Below, piece by piece: positions 24,384 to 32,453 of a stretch of DNA of 64,000 nucleotides. The stretch comes from Bradyrhizobiaceae bacterium. Lineage in GTDB: Bacteria; Pseudomonadota; Alphaproteobacteria; Rhizobiales; Xanthobacteraceae. The stretch is from contig RXJC01000050.1 in the NCBI GenBank assembly GCA_003963435.1, positions 1-64,000 on the forward strand. Reading direction: 5' to 3'. Numbering within the stretch: the stretch's first letter is position 1; each line of letters starts with the position of its first letter. The position numbers and the translations under genes are program-made. The notes under the pieces are model-generated. The model worked only from the letters and a program-made list of their open reading frames with translations, made no database searches and was not told where the DNA came from.

Positions 24384-24434
24384 GCTTAGGTGGCGGGGCT
24401 GAGAAAAAGATTCGACTCTTGCGCCTGAAAGGAT

Positions 24435-24653
24435 TCAGCGACCGCTGTGCGGTCTAGGCAGAACGTCGCTACGCCGCGAGTCGATCGATGGTTGTTGATG
24501 TTTCGCGGAGTCAGGGCCAATTGCCAAGCGAAGCATCAGAGAGCCACTTGGCGTCGTCTTGTCGGCTTGGTGGACGTCGTTGAGCCGCTCAAACGCGCCG
24601 ATTTGGCCTTCTGACAATATTGTGATCGAACAACTCGTTTCCCTAGACATCAT
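24435..24653 (-). CDS. small hypothetical protein, last gene of protease operon
   Basis: A 72-residue frame whose ATG at 24653 overlaps the 3' end of the preceding gene by 11 bases, suggesting coupling. Sequence MMSRETSCSITILSEGQIGA, then FERLNDVHQADKTT; basic C-terminus. It has no recognised family. It is the weakest member of the operon, supported mainly by position. Confidence 0.4.
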   Translation of the reverse strand: MMSRETSCSITILSEGQIGAFERLNDVHQADKTTPSGSLMLRLAIGPDSAKHQQPSIDSRRSDVLPRPHSGR

Positions 24654-24909
24654 CGTACTCGGCGTTCTCCATCGCAGCGATCACAGCCGCGACGAGCTTC
24701 CAGACGGATTGATGCCGGTCGTGATCGCGTACGATCACGGTGCATGACCTGGGGCCGTCGCCGGTGAGACGGTTGGCGCTCTCGCGCACGACTGCTTCGT
24801 AGTCGGATCGCGGCGCCAGATCGCTCACGTTCGCGATGTCCATTGTCCCGATCGTTCTTTTTAGCCCCGGCACGCCGCCCGGAACGAGTTCTGCGATTAT
24901 CTTCAGCAT
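24643..24909 (-). CDS. small hypothetical protein coupled to AAA+ protease
   Basis: An 88-residue protein. Its ATG overlaps the protease stop by one base (TAATG), a clear sign of coupled translation. Sequence MLKIIAELVPGGVPGLKRTI, then RSDYEAVVRESANRLT, then RSCTVIVRDHDRHQSVWKLVAAVI: an alpha/beta domain of unknown family. It could be an adaptor, substrate or inhibitor of the protease (inference). Confidence 0.6.
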   Translation of the reverse strand: MLKIIAELVPGGVPGLKRTIGTMDIANVSDLAPRSDYEAVVRESANRLTGDGPRSCTVIVRDHDRHQSVWKLVAAVIAAMENAEYDDV

Positions 24910-27038
24910 TACGCCTCCTCGGTTTCATGGATAGTCCGCGCGGCAGCGACGGCCGCGTCGAAGGGGTAGTCTTTCAGGACGTCCTCGATGGCCTTCCTGT
25001 CCAGGTAGCCCGCCTGGTCGAGACGCTCGGTGATGGCCGCGATAGCGGCCAGATTGGCTGAGATCAGTGCGCAGGCCCGACGGTAGAGACGGTCGATGCG
25101 GCGTTTGACGAGCGCCACAATAGCCGGGTCGTGCAGCAGCATTTCGGTCGCGCGCGCCGAGAATTGAGTGACGCCGAGAACACCGAAGCCAAGCTGCAGT
25201 TCGAGATCCAGCGCGGCGTTCGTCGCCCGTCCGAAATCGCTTTCGGGTCCCCCGGCGCCGGCGCCGGCCGTGCGCTCTGCCTTGCCGAGTACGACCTCCT
25301 CCGCGGCGCGTCCGCCGAGAAGCATCGTGATGAGGTTCTCGATCCCGGATTCGGTCTGGGTCGCCGCTCGAATGACGTCGACGCGCGTCGCGCCGCCATC
25401 GTCGAGGATCGACACCGCCCTGGGTTCGAACACGCCGAGGCCGACACCGATCACCAGGTGGCCAGCCTCATGCAAAGATACGACCTTTCGCAGACCTTCC
25501 GGCAGGCATTCGCGGCCGCCGCGGATCTGGTGCAGCAGGTCGTCGAGCACCAGTTCGCGCTGTTCGCGGCGCACCCGCGCCTTCGACCGCCGTACCCACG
25601 CCTGGACGTCGGCCCCGGTGCCGCCTGTCGCAGCCAACGCTGCAGGTGTCAGATCTACGTCTTTAAGAAGGTCGGGGCCCAGATGATATCTGAAGATGCG
25701 GACGAGGCTTTCCGTGTCGGGAAGATCGATCACGATGGTGCGGTCGAGCCGGCCGGCCCTGCGAAGCGCGGGATCCACCCGATCGGGCCAGTTACTTGTT
25801 GCAATGACTACGACGCCGGTACGGCCTTCGCCAACGCCACTGACATCCCCGATACCCGAAATCTGCTCGAGCAAAAAGTTCAGGATCTGGGTCCAGTACA
25901 ATTTGTACTCGTCGGACATCGTCGCGCGATCGCCGACCCCGTCGATTTCATCGATCAGCAGCACACAGGGCTTGAGTCTGCGGGCCTGTTCGAAGACGGT
26001 CCGTATGCGCGAGAGCGTCCCAGAGAGATACTGCGCGGAGTTGAATTCTGCGATCGACGCCGAGACCAGCGGAATGCCGGCGGACGTTGCCACCGCGGCG
26101 GCCAGTTGGGTCTTACCCGTACCTGGCGGGCCCGCCACTAGAAAAGCGGTGTTTTCGATAGCCTCCCACTTGAGCCGGCCAGCCTTATACTCTTTTAGAT
26201 CGGCGGCGAGATTGATGCCGAGTTGGTACGCCTCGCCATAGCCGGCGAGCTCCTCCAGAGCCGGTCCCCGATGCACGAAGACCGTCTTGTTGCTGATGAT
26301 CTTCTGGAGAAGCTCCACGCATTTTTCCGGGGTCCTGTCCGGTCGGACCGCAAGAGGCAGGTCCCAGACGTCGGCCGCCCTGACCAGGTTCTCGTCGATC
26401 TCCGCAGCGGGCGCGGAGCCGGTCACGGCCTCGATAGTCAGAGCGACCGCCTCCGCGTCGAGCTGCCCCAGTGGAATCGAGTGCTCCCGAGAGCGGAGAA
26501 GATCGCGCGGAAGATGCCGATCCGGATCAGCGGCGACGCCGATTATGGGAGCGCCTTGATGCAGGGCCGAGGCCACGACATCGTTGCCGCGATCAGGCTT
26601 ATGATCGGACCCGGTGCCATCCCGAGCGACGAGGAGCACAGGGCGCCCGAAGATGTCGCTGAACGAGTTGATATCCTTGACGACCGCGTCGTTTCCGAAG
26701 GCGCAGTACTTCAGCACGTGCCGCACCGGCGCGACTAGTTCGGCCGCGTGAGTGGTGAACGTGACGACCGGGCTTCCGCGCCGTAGATCGCGCGTGAGGC
26801 CGTCCACCGCCTCGATCGACCGCGCCACCAGGATCGCGGTGGCCGCCAGATCGGCCCGGATTGAGGTCTTGCTCCCGTTCTCAGGTCCAGGCGCCAGATC
26901 GGTCAGGAGCTGCTCGATCGGATCGTCAGGATCTCCCGAACGCAACATAGCCTTGCCTGACGCCCCTTCGCGGTTCGTCAGGATATCGAGGAAAGCGCGG
27001 GCAAGGAGATCGCGTCGCCGGGGAATGCGGGCTGTCAT
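24909..27038 (-). CDS. soluble FtsH-like AAA+ zinc protease
   Basis: A 709-residue protein. The AAA+ module has Walker A GPPGTGKT at about 303-310, Walker B VLLIDEID at about 359-366, sensor ATSNWPDRVD, and arginine finger RRAGRLDR. An M41-type peptidase domain follows with HEAGH at 523-527 and LLGGRAAEEVVLG near 573-585, then ESDFGRAT near 599 supplying the third ligand. Unlike FtsH there is no transmembrane segment: residues 1-300 form a soluble domain of unknown type. It should unfold and degrade proteins in the cytoplasm. A divergent RHH regulator and terminator lie upstream. Confidence 0.82.
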   Translation of the reverse strand: MTARIPRRRDLLARAFLDILTNREGASGKAMLRSGDPDDPIEQLLTDLAPGPENGSKTSIRADLAATAILVARSIEAVDGLTRDLRRGSPVVTFTTHAAELVAPVRHVLKYCAFGNDAVVKDINSFSDIFGRPVLLVARDGTGSDHKPDRGNDVVASALHQGAPIIGVAADPDRHLPRDLLRSREHSIPLGQLDAEAVALTIEAVTGSAPAAEIDENLVRAADVWDLPLAVRPDRTPEKCVELLQKIISNKTVFVHRGPALEELAGYGEAYQLGINLAADLKEYKAGRLKWEAIENTAFLVAGPPGTGKTQLAAAVATSAGIPLVSASIAEFNSAQYLSGTLSRIRTVFEQARRLKPCVLLIDEIDGVGDRATMSDEYKLYWTQILNFLLEQISGIGDVSGVGEGRTGVVVIATSNWPDRVDPALRRAGRLDRTIVIDLPDTESLVRIFRYHLGPDLLKDVDLTPAALAATGGTGADVQAWVRRSKARVRREQRELVLDDLLHQIRGGRECLPEGLRKVVSLHEAGHLVIGVGLGVFEPRAVSILDDGGATRVDVIRAATQTESGIENLITMLLGGRAAEEVVLGKAERTAGAGAGGPESDFGRATNAALDLELQLGFGVLGVTQFSARATEMLLHDPAIVALVKRRIDRLYRRACALISANLAAIAAITERLDQAGYLDRKAIEDVLKDYPFDAAVAAARTIHETEEA

Positions 27039-27061
27039 CGGTGCACCATCGTTGCAGGGGT

Positions 27062-27652
27062 TCAACGGCGTGCGCGGACGATGGAGTTCGGGCCGAGCGC
27101 ACACGTGGCGATGTCGATCTCGACGAGGTCTTCGCATGCCAAGCGGTACAGGGAAGCCGAGAGTTCGAACCGCAACTGGACGATATCCTCAAGCGACGCT
27201 ATGGGCCGGGGGCCGTACTCCGAAAGGGCCGACAGGATGCGCGTGCGGTCCCGGGGCGGGACGTCGAAGGTGCGATAGCTCCAAATTTCCCGCGCGCTGC
27301 TGAGCTTCGGCTCCCGCCGGATGTCGGCGGCGTCAAGACGGAGAATAGACAGTCCGAGCGACTTGAGACCTAAATAGAGAGTTTCCTCCTGGTCCAGGTC
27401 GCGGGGGGCGGTGTGGCCCACGATGTCCAGCATATAGGCGCCATCGTCGCGGCGGAGCACGATGGAATTGACGGTGACCACGGCGGTGCCGAACCGGACT
27501 TCGTTAAGAAATTCGGCGGATCGGACGTGAGGATCCAGGAGGCTCTGGATCAGAGCGTCGCGATGAAGCGACGTTCTGGTCGGGATCGCGGTGAGACACT
27601 TGGTGGCGCTGACGATGTTGGGCTGATGGCGGGCAGGGCGAAGTTGGGTCAT
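27062..27652 (-). CDS. hypothetical protein of AAA+ protease operon
   Basis: About 196 residues, soluble. Segments FLNEVRFGTAVVTVNSIVLR, YMLDIVGHTAPRDLDQEETL, and ADIRREPKLSSAREIW suggest an alpha/beta core that could be a divergent restriction-endonuclease-like fold, but I see no secure catalytic set. The C-terminal ~60 residues look like a winged helix (RILSALSEYGPRPIASLEDI). The start is uncertain: ATG at 27652 or 27658, or TTG at 27706. It ends 23 bases before the protease start. Probably a DNA-binding or substrate-adaptor partner (inference). Confidence 0.55.
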   Translation of the reverse strand: MTQLRPARHQPNIVSATKCLTAIPTRTSLHRDALIQSLLDPHVRSAEFLNEVRFGTAVVTVNSIVLRRDDGAYMLDIVGHTAPRDLDQEETLYLGLKSLGLSILRLDAADIRREPKLSSAREIWSYRTFDVPPRDRTRILSALSEYGPRPIASLEDIVQLRFELSASLYRLACEDLVEIDIATCALGPNSIVRARR

Positions 27653-27783
27653 GCGCATGCAGGCGTGCCTTTCGATGATGCGGCCGGGAGAGGGTGAGGG
27701 CTGCAATCGTCGGGCGGCGGTCGGGTTCTTCGTTCATGGCGTTGCCTATCGGTCTGGATGGAGAGGATATCCCGCATCGAAAG

Positions 27784-27814
27784 AAAAACCTGCCGAACCA
27801 CGTGTTTCGGCAGG
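27784..27814 (-). terminator. intrinsic terminator
   Basis: On the minus strand a 9-bp stem (CCTGCCGAA with TTCGGCAGG), 8-base loop, then TTTTTCTTT. It lies between the 64-aa gene and the rest of the operon, so it should reduce or condition read-through into the protease genes. Confidence 0.75.
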
Positions 27815-27839
27815 TCGATTCAAGGTCGGTAGGATCCGC

Positions 27840-28034
27840 TTACGGCGTGCGGCGAGGGCGGTGCAATGTCCGCTGATCCGGGATGCGGTAGCGTACCGCC
27901 ACGCTCTTGTGCGAGCTTCCGAACCAGCCGAACGATTCGAGCCCGTGCGCTCTGGGTCCGCGAAAGCTCGCCTTCGACGGCAGCGTCGGATCGAAGCTCC
28001 GCTCGCCGCCGTTGTCAAACTTCCTGATGGTCAT
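27840..28034 (-). CDS. 64-aa basic protein, first gene after RHH-controlled promoter
   Basis: Sequence begins MTIRKFDNGGERSFDPTLPS and ends QRTLHRPRRTP. It is rich in Arg and Phe, with no membrane segment. GAGAGG precedes the ATG by 6 bases. It is followed 25 bases later by an intrinsic terminator, so it may be made at higher level than the downstream protease genes. Function unknown; a small toxin, antitoxin or adaptor is conceivable but unsupported. Confidence 0.5.
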   Translation of the reverse strand: MTIRKFDNGGERSFDPTLPSKASFRGPRAHGLESFGWFGSSHKSVAVRYRIPDQRTLHRPRRTP

Positions 28035-28073
28035 CGAGAGAACCTCTCTGGGTCAACCCCGTCCATGGGGCTA

Positions 28074-28124
28074 TGTATACATAATCCGCATCGGATGTCA
28101 AGATATCTAGATATCTAGATATCG
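28074..28124 (-). promoter_or_regulatory. promoter with three 8-bp RHH-type iterons
   Basis: On the minus strand TTGACA (28101-28096), a 16-base spacer, then TATACA (28079-28074). Just upstream of the -35 are three head-to-tail copies of the palindrome AGATATCT at 28101-28108, 28109-28116 and 28117-28124 (last base differs in the third). Tandem 8-bp sites fit a ribbon-helix-helix repressor, and such a gene starts at 28239. Confidence 0.65.
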
Positions 28125-28238
28125 AAATATTGAGACGGTTAGACATTTGGAAATCAGGTAGCTTTGGATAAGTCCCACAAGAGGCTTTCGCGATACGTTG
28201 CATCTGCTAACTTGATCAGATAGACGGAGAACGCGCGC

Positions 28239-28424
28239 ATGCCAGGATCGAAAAACGATTCCGACAAAGCCGGAAGGCTTGACGGACGCAAGATGACCTC
28301 GATCTACCTGAAGCCCAAAATCATGAATGCCTTAAAGAAGAGGGCTATCGACGAGGATCGTAACGCCTACGAGATCGTCGAGGATGCGCTAGTCGCCTAC
28401 CTTAAGAAACCGGAGCGCAGCTAG
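28239..28424 (+). CDS. ribbon-helix-helix (CopG-like) regulator
   Basis: A 61-residue protein. After a basic N-terminus comes MTSIYLKPKIMNALKKRAID, then AYEIVEDALVAYLKK: one beta strand and two helices in the CopG/Arc pattern. It lies divergent from the AAA+ protease operon, with the triple AGATATCT iterons between, so it is probably the repressor of that operon and of itself. An antitoxin-like role is possible. Confidence 0.65.
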   Translation: MPGSKNDSDKAGRLDGRKMTSIYLKPKIMNALKKRAIDEDRNAYEIVEDALVAYLKKPERS

Positions 28425-28434
28425 GGAGGGGGTC

Positions 28435-29361
28435 GTGGCCGTTGATAACGTCGCGCTTTTCCTGCTCCTCCTTCCGACCTACGGCTTCTTTTGGCTGCAC
28501 ACCTTCGATCCGAATCTGAAGACATTCGTCCACCTCGAAGGCGCAAAGGACGATGCGCCCGAAATGACCTTCGACGCGACGCCGTCCCTCTTTCAGCCCG
28601 TCGCGCTGGCCTGGACGGTCGTTCTGGGGCTGCTCGCGAAATTCAACCAGGGCAACTGCAATCTTCACGCGACCGAATGGAATTCCGTCGCTGCGCTCTT
28701 GGCGGTTGTCACCGTCGCCGTCGGCGGAAAGATCGTGTTCGGGCCTACGGCCGGATCCTTTAAGAGCGTGCACTTGTCGCCAATCGCAGGGCCGACGCGT
28801 CCGTTGCGGCTTCGTGTCCTCGACTACGTTCGGGCCTATCCGGTGAACTTGATCGGCGCCGTGTCGATGAAGTTGGTGCTATTTGCGATCTTCTGGGTTG
28901 TAGTCTGGATCCTGGCGAAGATGAAACTGTCGGACAACGCTACGACGCTTGTCCTGCCCCTCTATATCGTTCTCGCCTGGGCTTTCGCGTGCCTGGGGCG
29001 GATATCGACCGTGTTGGTAAGCGCCGACAGAATTCAGCGGCAGGTCGAAGCATTTCTCGATGGGAAGGAGCAGGCGTTTCGGCGACTTCCCGGAGGCCCG
29101 CAACTTATCGACAACATGCTTCGGCGGATCCGCTGGACCGGAGGCCAGAAACTGTTTTTCCTTGGCGCTATGTTGGTGGGGATCTTTTCAACGTACGTGT
29201 TGCTGGAGGCGGCTCTTCGATTTTGTGGGGCTGTACCCAACGGCGGCTTGCCGAGCATGCGCACGTTCCTGTCCGGGCTCGCGCTATTGCCGGTCCTCGA
29301 AGCAGGTGCGGTATTCCTTTTAGGTGGGTTGGCAGGCCTGTTTCTGCACCGCCATTCGTAG
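28435..29361 (+). CDS. multi-pass membrane protein, unknown function
   Basis: A 308-residue protein with hydrophobic segments near residues 5-20, 48-64, 80-96, 137-160, 170-190, 240-262 and 280-303. The cytoplasmic stretch between (about 190-238: ADRIQRQVEAFLDGKEQAFRRLPGG) is charged. The GTG start at 28435 follows GGGAGGGGG. It sits 10 bases after the RHH gene and is likely co-transcribed. I recognise no family. It could be the membrane partner of the soluble FtsH-like protease (inference from position only). Confidence 0.55.
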   Translation: MAVDNVALFLLLLPTYGFFWLHTFDPNLKTFVHLEGAKDDAPEMTFDATPSLFQPVALAWTVVLGLLAKFNQGNCNLHATEWNSVAALLAVVTVAVGGKIVFGPTAGSFKSVHLSPIAGPTRPLRLRVLDYVRAYPVNLIGAVSMKLVLFAIFWVVVWILAKMKLSDNATTLVLPLYIVLAWAFACLGRISTVLVSADRIQRQVEAFLDGKEQAFRRLPGGPQLIDNMLRRIRWTGGQKLFFLGAMLVGIFSTYVLLEAALRFCGAVPNGGLPSMRTFLSGLALLPVLEAGAVFLLGGLAGLFLHRHS

Positions 29362-29419
29362 GCCGGCTGCTGGGCAATGGTATCGCGGAATAGCGGATTC
29401 AGCTCCCTGGCGACCGACG

Positions 29420-29598
29420 CTATACTTGCTTCCGAGCAGCCCGTTTCCAGCTCCGATCGATCGCGTCCGCCATTTCCAGTGAGAGCGCCTGTACGCTGTT
29501 AGGGCCGACGTATTTGTCGTAGTTGGCGGCAGACAGAACGCGCTGGAAGGCCGTCCAACCGATCATGTCGCTGTCCTTGACCCTCTTGCGCGCCGCAA
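29420..29598 (-). pseudogene. 3' fragment of phospholipase-D-like gene, split by tnpB element
   Basis: A minus-strand frame ending at TAG 29420-29422 reads ARKRVKDSDMIGWTAF, then QRVLSAANYDKYVGPNSV, ending RSWKRAARKQV. It has no start of its own and abuts the left end of the tnpB element. The missing 5' part stands on the other side (30988-31804), in the same orientation. The gene was therefore interrupted by insertion. Confidence 0.6.
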
Positions 29599-30987
29599 GC
29601 CTGGCCCTTCAGGCCGAGTCGAGGCGCGCTGCGACACCCTAAATTCAGCGTCGGCAAGCTAGGCTGCGGCGACTATTCCACTTCGCTCTCCACATGAATC
29701 GACGGCGAAAACCTTGCGTCTTGCAATCGCAGGCCCGCATGCTGCCGGGATGCTGGTGCAGAAAGCCTACAAATTCCGGATCTACCCCGACGCGACGCAG
29801 GAAGAGCTCTTCCGGCGAACCGTCGGCTGCTGCCGGCGGGTCTACAACCTGTGCCTCGATCAGAAGAGGCTAGAGCGTGAGCGAAGCAATCCACGCCGGC
29901 TGACGGCCTTCGACCAGATGAAAGATCTGACCTCGCTCAAGCGCGAGTTCCCATTCTTGAAAGAACCGCCTAACCACCCCCTGCAACAGGTGATCCACGA
30001 TCTGCACAAGGCCTTCAAGAACTTCTTCGAGGGACGGGCCGGCTTCCCAAGGTTTCGCCGGAAAGGCGAGCACGACAGCTTTCGATATCCTGACGCCAAG
30101 CAGGTCAAGATCAGCGAGGATCGGCTCTTTCTGCCAAAGGCCGGCTGGACCAGGATGGTCATGCACCGTCCCATCGTCGGGAAGGTGAAGAACGTGACGG
30201 TCTCCGAGATCGCCGGCGACTGGTTCGCCTCGATCCAGGTCGAGCTCGAAGTTCCCGTCGTCCCGGTGAACCGCGGCGTCGAGATCGGCATCGATCTCGG
30301 CGGCGTTCAGCCGATCGTGTTGTCGGACAGCACCGTGATCGACATGCCACGCATCTCGAAGGAGGACCGGAAACGCCTGGCCGACGCGCAGCGCGTCGTC
30401 GGGCGGCGGACGAAGGGCTCGATAAATCGGGCCAAGGCTCAGCGCAGAGTGGCCAGGTTGCAGGCCCGACACGCCCGGCGACGGAAGGACGCCGTGCACA
30501 AGGCAACCACGATGATCGCCAAAAACCACGGTGTCATCGTCATCGAAGACTTGAAGATCGCCGCGATGACCAGGAGCGGTAGAGGTACGGTCGAAAATCC
30601 GGGTACGCTCGTCCAAAAGCAGGCGAACCAGAACAGGTCTCTGCTCGACGTGTCGCCGCGAACGATCCGGACGATGCTGGAATACAAGGCGCCGTGGTAC
30701 GGCTCCCGGATCATCATTGTCGATCCTGCGCAAACGTCACAATGCTGCAGCGCTTGCGGCACCGTCGACGCGGCGAGCCGCATCAGCCGGTCCAACTTCG
30801 TCTGCACCGGCTGCGGCAGCATCTTCGATGCCGACGTCAACGCCGCCAAGAACATCCTGAGAATAGGCTTCAGCCCAACCGGAGGACTTCTGGGGATGGC
30901 CTGTGAATCGAGCCAGAATATCGGCCGGAAGCAGGAACCAGACGTTCGCGAGAGCGGAAGCTCGGCCCTTCAGGGCCGAGAGTAGTC
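29599..30987 (+). mobile_element. IS200/IS605-type element with tnpB only
   Basis: Both ends carry related hairpin sequence: GGCCCTTCAGGCCGAG at the left (about 29602-29617) and CTCGGCCCTTCAGGGCCGAG at the right (30961-30980, 8-bp stem, TTCA loop). Only tnpB lies inside; no tnpA. The reRNA (omega RNA) of such elements usually overlaps the 3' end of tnpB, so its scaffold is expected at about 30850-30987 with the guide read from 30988 on. It interrupts a phospholipase-D-like gene. Exact ends are uncertain by a few bases. Confidence 0.65.
29750..30985 (+). CDS. tnpB: RNA-guided nuclease TnpB
   Basis: A 411-residue protein starting MLVQKAYKFRIYPDATQEEL, the normal TnpB N-terminus. RuvC residues are present: Asp in EIGIDLGGVQPIV, Glu in VIVIEDLKI, Asp in FDADVNAAKNI. 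The zinc finger is QCCSACG followed by FVCTGCG. All catalytic residues appear intact, so it may be active. TnpB cuts DNA with the omega RNA and helps retain the element. The ATG at 29750 is chosen over 29714 by alignment with the family start. The stop lies inside the right-end hairpin. Confidence 0.88.
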   Translation: MLVQKAYKFRIYPDATQEELFRRTVGCCRRVYNLCLDQKRLERERSNPRRLTAFDQMKDLTSLKREFPFLKEPPNHPLQQVIHDLHKAFKNFFEGRAGFPRFRRKGEHDSFRYPDAKQVKISEDRLFLPKAGWTRMVMHRPIVGKVKNVTVSEIAGDWFASIQVELEVPVVPVNRGVEIGIDLGGVQPIVLSDSTVIDMPRISKEDRKRLADAQRVVGRRTKGSINRAKAQRRVARLQARHARRRKDAVHKATTMIAKNHGVIVIEDLKIAAMTRSGRGTVENPGTLVQKQANQNRSLLDVSPRTIRTMLEYKAPWYGSRIIIVDPAQTSQCCSACGTVDAASRISRSNFVCTGCGSIFDADVNAAKNILRIGFSPTGGLLGMACESSQNIGRKQEPDVRESGSSALQGRE

Positions 30988-31804
30988 ACGGGGTCGCCGA
31001 GGTAGAAACGGCAGAATTGCGGCTCGTTGCGTTTTAGTAGCACAGGAAGGCCTCTAGTTACGTATCGTCGCCCTTTTCTGCGAGGTGACCAGATCGAAAT
31101 GATCGTGTCGCCTTCGCGACATTCGTCCGCAAACTTGTTGTCCTTCGGCCACCTGATCCAGTCGTAATCGTGGTTTGCGCTCATGCGGCGCTTGTTGAGA
31201 TGGGCCTTCGAACGGTCGATTTGCTTCTGTTCGAACGGAGAGGGATCGCGGACGAGTTCACGCACCCCAACAATCCATGTCGTCGATCCAGGCGCTTGGT
31301 GCGGCGCAAGTTTCTCGGTCCTCCTCGTCCGCCAGTGCGTACGACCTTGATGCGGCAAAGGCGGTCGAGTTCCGGGCCGTCCAACTCGGCAGTGGGGCGA
31401 GCAAGTTGCGCAATGAACGAGGCCACTCCCGATCTGACCTGTGTTCTGTCGGTCACTACGGAGGCTTCGATTGATCCGGATCCGGACATGTTGGCCGAGC
31501 CCAGGATTGCGTGAGTGCCGAGGAGCATGACTTTCGAGTGCAATCCAGGCACGCTGTGAACCGCTACTCCGTCGTCATGAAGCCGCTTGAGCAACTTCGC
31601 GTCCGTCTGCCCAGTCCGGATCATGAGGTCGCTGGCATCGCACACCAAGGTGTCGCCGGCGCGCATTCCAATGTGATTTTTCGTGATGTACGCAATGGCA
31701 AGTTGGCGCGCGGCCGTGCCTTGAGCGAGCTTCTTTGCTACGGTCCAGACATCCTTTGTGAGTATTCGATTCACCGTCGCACCCCGGGCAAATGTTCGTT
31801 TCAA
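30988..31804 (-). pseudogene. 5' part of phospholipase-D-like gene, frameshifted and interrupted
   Basis: The N-terminal 207-codon frame (31804-31181) contains the PLD-type motif HSKVMLLGTHAILGSANMSGSG near residue 94. After RIKVVR (near 31350) the homologous-looking sequence continues in another frame (HWRTRRTEKLAPHQAPGS, TTWIVGVRELVRDPSP, then FCRFYLGDPVT), so one base was lost or gained. The frame then runs into the right end of the tnpB element at about 30988. Its remainder is at 29420-29598. PLD-like nucleases of this size occur in restriction and defence loci. Confidence 0.65.
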
Positions 31805-31951
31805 TCTTGGCTAGTATAGCCGTCGATGCAAGGTCGGGTCGTGGGCGGGGAGGGGGACCGTACCGCCCGAGTCTTTCGTGAACGAGTTGCCTGACCGGAT
31901 GACCAACCGGGCAAGCTCCGCCCAGTCGACGCGAGATCGAAATCCGGTCGT

Positions 31952-32224
31952 CTACTTGTCTTTGGAACGCTTCGTCTTAGGACTGGGCGAGAGAAGATCG
32001 GGCAACTGTACCTCGAGGGCGGTCGCGAGTTCTTCTAAGATCAAAAGGGTGGGATTAGCTCTGCCGTTTTCGATAAGGGTCACGGCAGCCTGTTCGATTT
32101 CCGCGGCCAACGCGTCCTGAGTCCAACCTCTCTCTTTCCGCAGACGCTTGACATTCGACGCAAGTGTCTTCGTCACCGCGGAATCGCGGGCGGGGAATCT
32201 TTTGCCGAATCCTGACCGCGCCAT
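31952..32224 (-). CDS. XRE-family transcriptional regulator
   Basis: A 90-residue protein with a clear XRE helix-turn-helix at about residues 20-75 (NVKRLRKERGWTQDALAAEI, then VTLIENGRANPTLLILEELA). The C-terminus is basic (SPKTKRSKDK). The start is at MARSGFGKRF (32224); the 32242 start adds six residues. It is a probable regulator left from a mobile region; no partner gene overlaps it. Target unknown. Confidence 0.75.
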   Translation of the reverse strand: MARSGFGKRFPARDSAVTKTLASNVKRLRKERGWTQDALAAEIEQAAVTLIENGRANPTLLILEELATALEVQLPDLLSPSPKTKRSKDK

Positions 32225-32453
32225 GATGCAACGGTTCGCCACCAGGTGGAATTCATTCTACGTGATTTAACAGCTAATTGGAGGTCGGTCGCTGTGCCCG
32301 CGTTAGTGGTGGCCAGGAGGGTTCTGATCCTGCGCGGACCGCTTGCCCGTGGAAGTTTGATGACGCAGCGTGTTGCAGTGCTGGTTCCTCATTCTGTCCT
32401 AAGTCTCAACGGGTGTTTTGAGCCGTACCTATGGCCATGCGGACGCCAACTAA

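Larger units (their letters stand above)
24031..24392 (-). ncRNA. structured leader 2 (upstream of 222-aa gene)
   Basis: Same layout as leader 1. A GACTC repeat is at 24370-24383 and the leader ORF at 24251-24274. P0 at 24217-24247 has an 11-bp perfect stem and loop TCTGCTAAA. P1 pairs 24194-24216 with 24099-24121. P2 is at 24169-24188, and P3 at 24138-24151 (GCGTC-ATGC-GACGC on the plus strand). P2 is CCGTCC/GGACGG here and CTGTCC/GGACAG in leader 1; P3 is GCGTC/GACGC here and GCGCC/GGCGC there. Both are paired changes that keep the helices. Confidence 0.7.

Noticed and set aside
16628..24434. CRISPR-associated transposon (CAST)
   Set aside because: No Cas gene or array nearby, and TniQ is the long TnsD-like form.
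28101..28124. possible CRISPR-like repeat
   Set aside because: 8-bp repeats without spacers; an operator explains them. No CRISPR array was seen anywhere in the window.
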